Source: Oscillospiraceae bacterium (lineage in GTDB: Bacteria > Bacillota > Clostridia > Oscillospirales > Ruminococcaceae). Taken from it: 7,385 nucleotides of DNA. Shown piece after piece: positions 6,416 to 7,385 of the stretch. Position numbers and translations under genes: made by a program. The notes under the pieces were generated by a model. That model did not search any database. It was not told where the DNA came from and worked only from the letters and a program-made list of their open reading frames with translations. Within the stretch, counting starts at the first letter, position 1, and each line of letters opens with the position of its first letter. The stretch covers positions 1 to 7,385 of the forward strand of contig JAGAEK010000138.1 in NCBI GenBank assembly GCA_017828835.1. Direction: 5' to 3'.

Positions 6416-6448
6416 AAAACAAAACAGAAATATAAAAAGGATGATATT

Positions 6449-7385
6449 ATGATGTTTGGTGAAAATGTGTTAAAATACAGATCCGATATAATCGAAAAAT
6501 TATCGGAACTCGTCAGAATAAGAAGTGTGGGAGAAGAGGGAACGGAGTCGGCGCCGTTCGGACCGGGACCTAAAAAGGCACTTGATTATACTTTGGATCT
6601 TGCGAAAAAATTGGGTTTCAAAACGAAAAACGTCGACGGGTACGTCGGTTACGCCGAATACGGTGAAAGCGACGATTATATTGCGATAATAACGCATATT
6701 GACGTAGTTCCGGAAGGAAACGGATGGAAATTCGATCCGTATTCCGCTACTATTGACGACGGTAAAATATACGGAAGAGGCGTGTCCGACAACAAGTGTG
6801 CGGCAATAGCGGCGTTATATTCACTTAAGACGATTAAAGACGCCGGAATAATACCTGACGTAAAAATAAGAATACTGTTCGGCTGCTGCGAAGAAAGCGG
6901 AATGTATGATCTGAGATATTATTTTACAAAAGAAAAATATCCTTTATACGGATTCGTTCCGGACACGATCAACGGATATCATATTGTAAACGCCGAAAAA
7001 GGTATAATGAACGTAAACCTGATATCCGAGGAGAAAAATATCGGAATGCCCAGAATAAAAACAATCATCGGCGGAGTGGCGGTAAATTCAGTGCCGGACA
7101 CGTGCAATATCGAGCTTGAGAATATTTCCGCAAAAGACGCGGAAACGATTTTAAAATCAGCAGGGACGGCAGTAAAAGCTGCGTTTGATAACGGAATACT
7201 GAAAATAACTTCAAAAGGGAAAGCCGCGCATGGTTCTGAGCCGTTTTTAGGCGAAAACGCAGTATTGAAGGCGCTCAAAACCATTCAAAATACCGAAATA
7301 GGTAAGACGTCGAATTTTGTGAAATTTATAAATAACTTTATCGGTAACGAATTTTACGGAGAAAGTTTGGGAATAAGCTGTAAAG
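6449..7385 (+). CDS. M20 family metallopeptidase, PepV-like dipeptidase (3' end outside window)
   Basis: Cytoplasmic zinc dipeptidase resembling PepV (Xaa-His/carnosinase-type), which cleaves dipeptides after uptake. The first 312 codons are present; PepV proteins have about 470, so roughly one third is beyond the right edge. M20 metal-centre residues are visible: H83 and D85 in THIDVVPEGNGW, D114 in GRGVSDNK, the EE pair at 148-149 in CCEESG, D172 in VPDT, and H261 in GKAAHGSEP from the lid domain. INAEKG-like residues at 180-185 (VNAEKG) also match PepV. After SDNK, family members usually have GP; here it is C117-A118. Two in-frame ATGs (6449 and 6452) are possible; AAAAGGA at 6435-6441 lies seven or ten bases before them, and I chose the first. 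The gene is divergent from the amidohydrolase operon and has its own promoter. Confidence 0.92.
   Translation, partial: MMFGENVLKYRSDIIEKLSELVRIRSVGEEGTESAPFGPGPKKALDYTLDLAKKLGFKTKNVDGYVGYAEYGESDDYIAIITHIDVVPEGNGWKFDPYSATIDDGKIYGRGVSDNKCAAIAALYSLKTIKDAGIIPDVKIRILFGCCEESGMYDLRYYFTKEKYPLYGFVPDTINGYHIVNAEKGIMNVNLISEEKNIGMPRIKTIIGGVAVNSVPDTCNIELENISAKDAETILKSAGTAVKAAFDNGILKITSKGKAAHGSEPFLGENAVLKALKTIQNTEIGKTSNFVKFINNFIGNEFYGESLGISCK

Noticed and set aside
6979..7284. Minus-strand open frame within the M20 peptidase
   Set aside because: It is antisense to conserved peptidase sequence including the lid-domain histidine.

Overview
The window looks like a chromosomal segment of a low-to-moderate GC Gram-positive bacterium, most likely class Clostridia (Bacillota). 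The reasons are a PolC-type replicative DNA polymerase, a DUF4830 protein, an MsmX/UgpC-type sugar-importer ATPase and a PepV-like M20 dipeptidase, together with strong Shine-Dalgarno sites, near-consensus sigma-A promoters, and AGA/ATA-rich codon use in most genes. No tRNA, rRNA, CRISPR array, insertion sequence or phage gene was seen.

Layout. (1) Bases 2-2761, plus strand: the C-terminal part of polC, cut by the left edge, with PHP, polymerase and C-terminal clamp-binding regions. The DnaQ-type 3'-5' exonuclease normally inserted inside the PHP domain of PolC is absent from its usual place. A short linker stands there, while all nine PHP metal-ligand positions and the three polymerase aspartates are kept. 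(2) Bases 2802-3290: a small membrane-anchored DUF4830 protein 40 bases after polC. An AT-rich inverted repeat spans its ribosome binding site and start codon. (3) Bases 3470-4597: a solo MsmX/UgpC/MalK-type ABC ATPase with its own consensus promoter, its own terminator and codon use that suggests high expression. (4) A strong, probably bidirectional terminator at 4615-4652 separates it from a convergent operon. (5) Bases 6248 down to 4669, minus strand: two overlapping genes (ATGA overlap) for amidohydrolase-2-fold proteins. The promoter-proximal one has lost four of five expected metal ligands; the distal one keeps them all. (6) Bases 6449-7385, plus strand: the N-terminal two thirds of a PepV-like M20 metallodipeptidase, divergent from the amidohydrolase operon and cut by the right edge. 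The roughly 200 bases between 6248 and 6449 hold two back-to-back promoters, each with a 17-base spacer.

How the genes fit together: polC is replication. The ABC ATPase probably energises one or more carbohydrate importers encoded elsewhere. The M20 peptidase probably handles small peptides. The amidohydrolase pair has no substrate assignable from sequence. There is no obvious single pathway. The points most worth following are the exonuclease-less PolC with a complete PHP site and the coupled pair of an intact and a metal-site-degenerate amidohydrolase.
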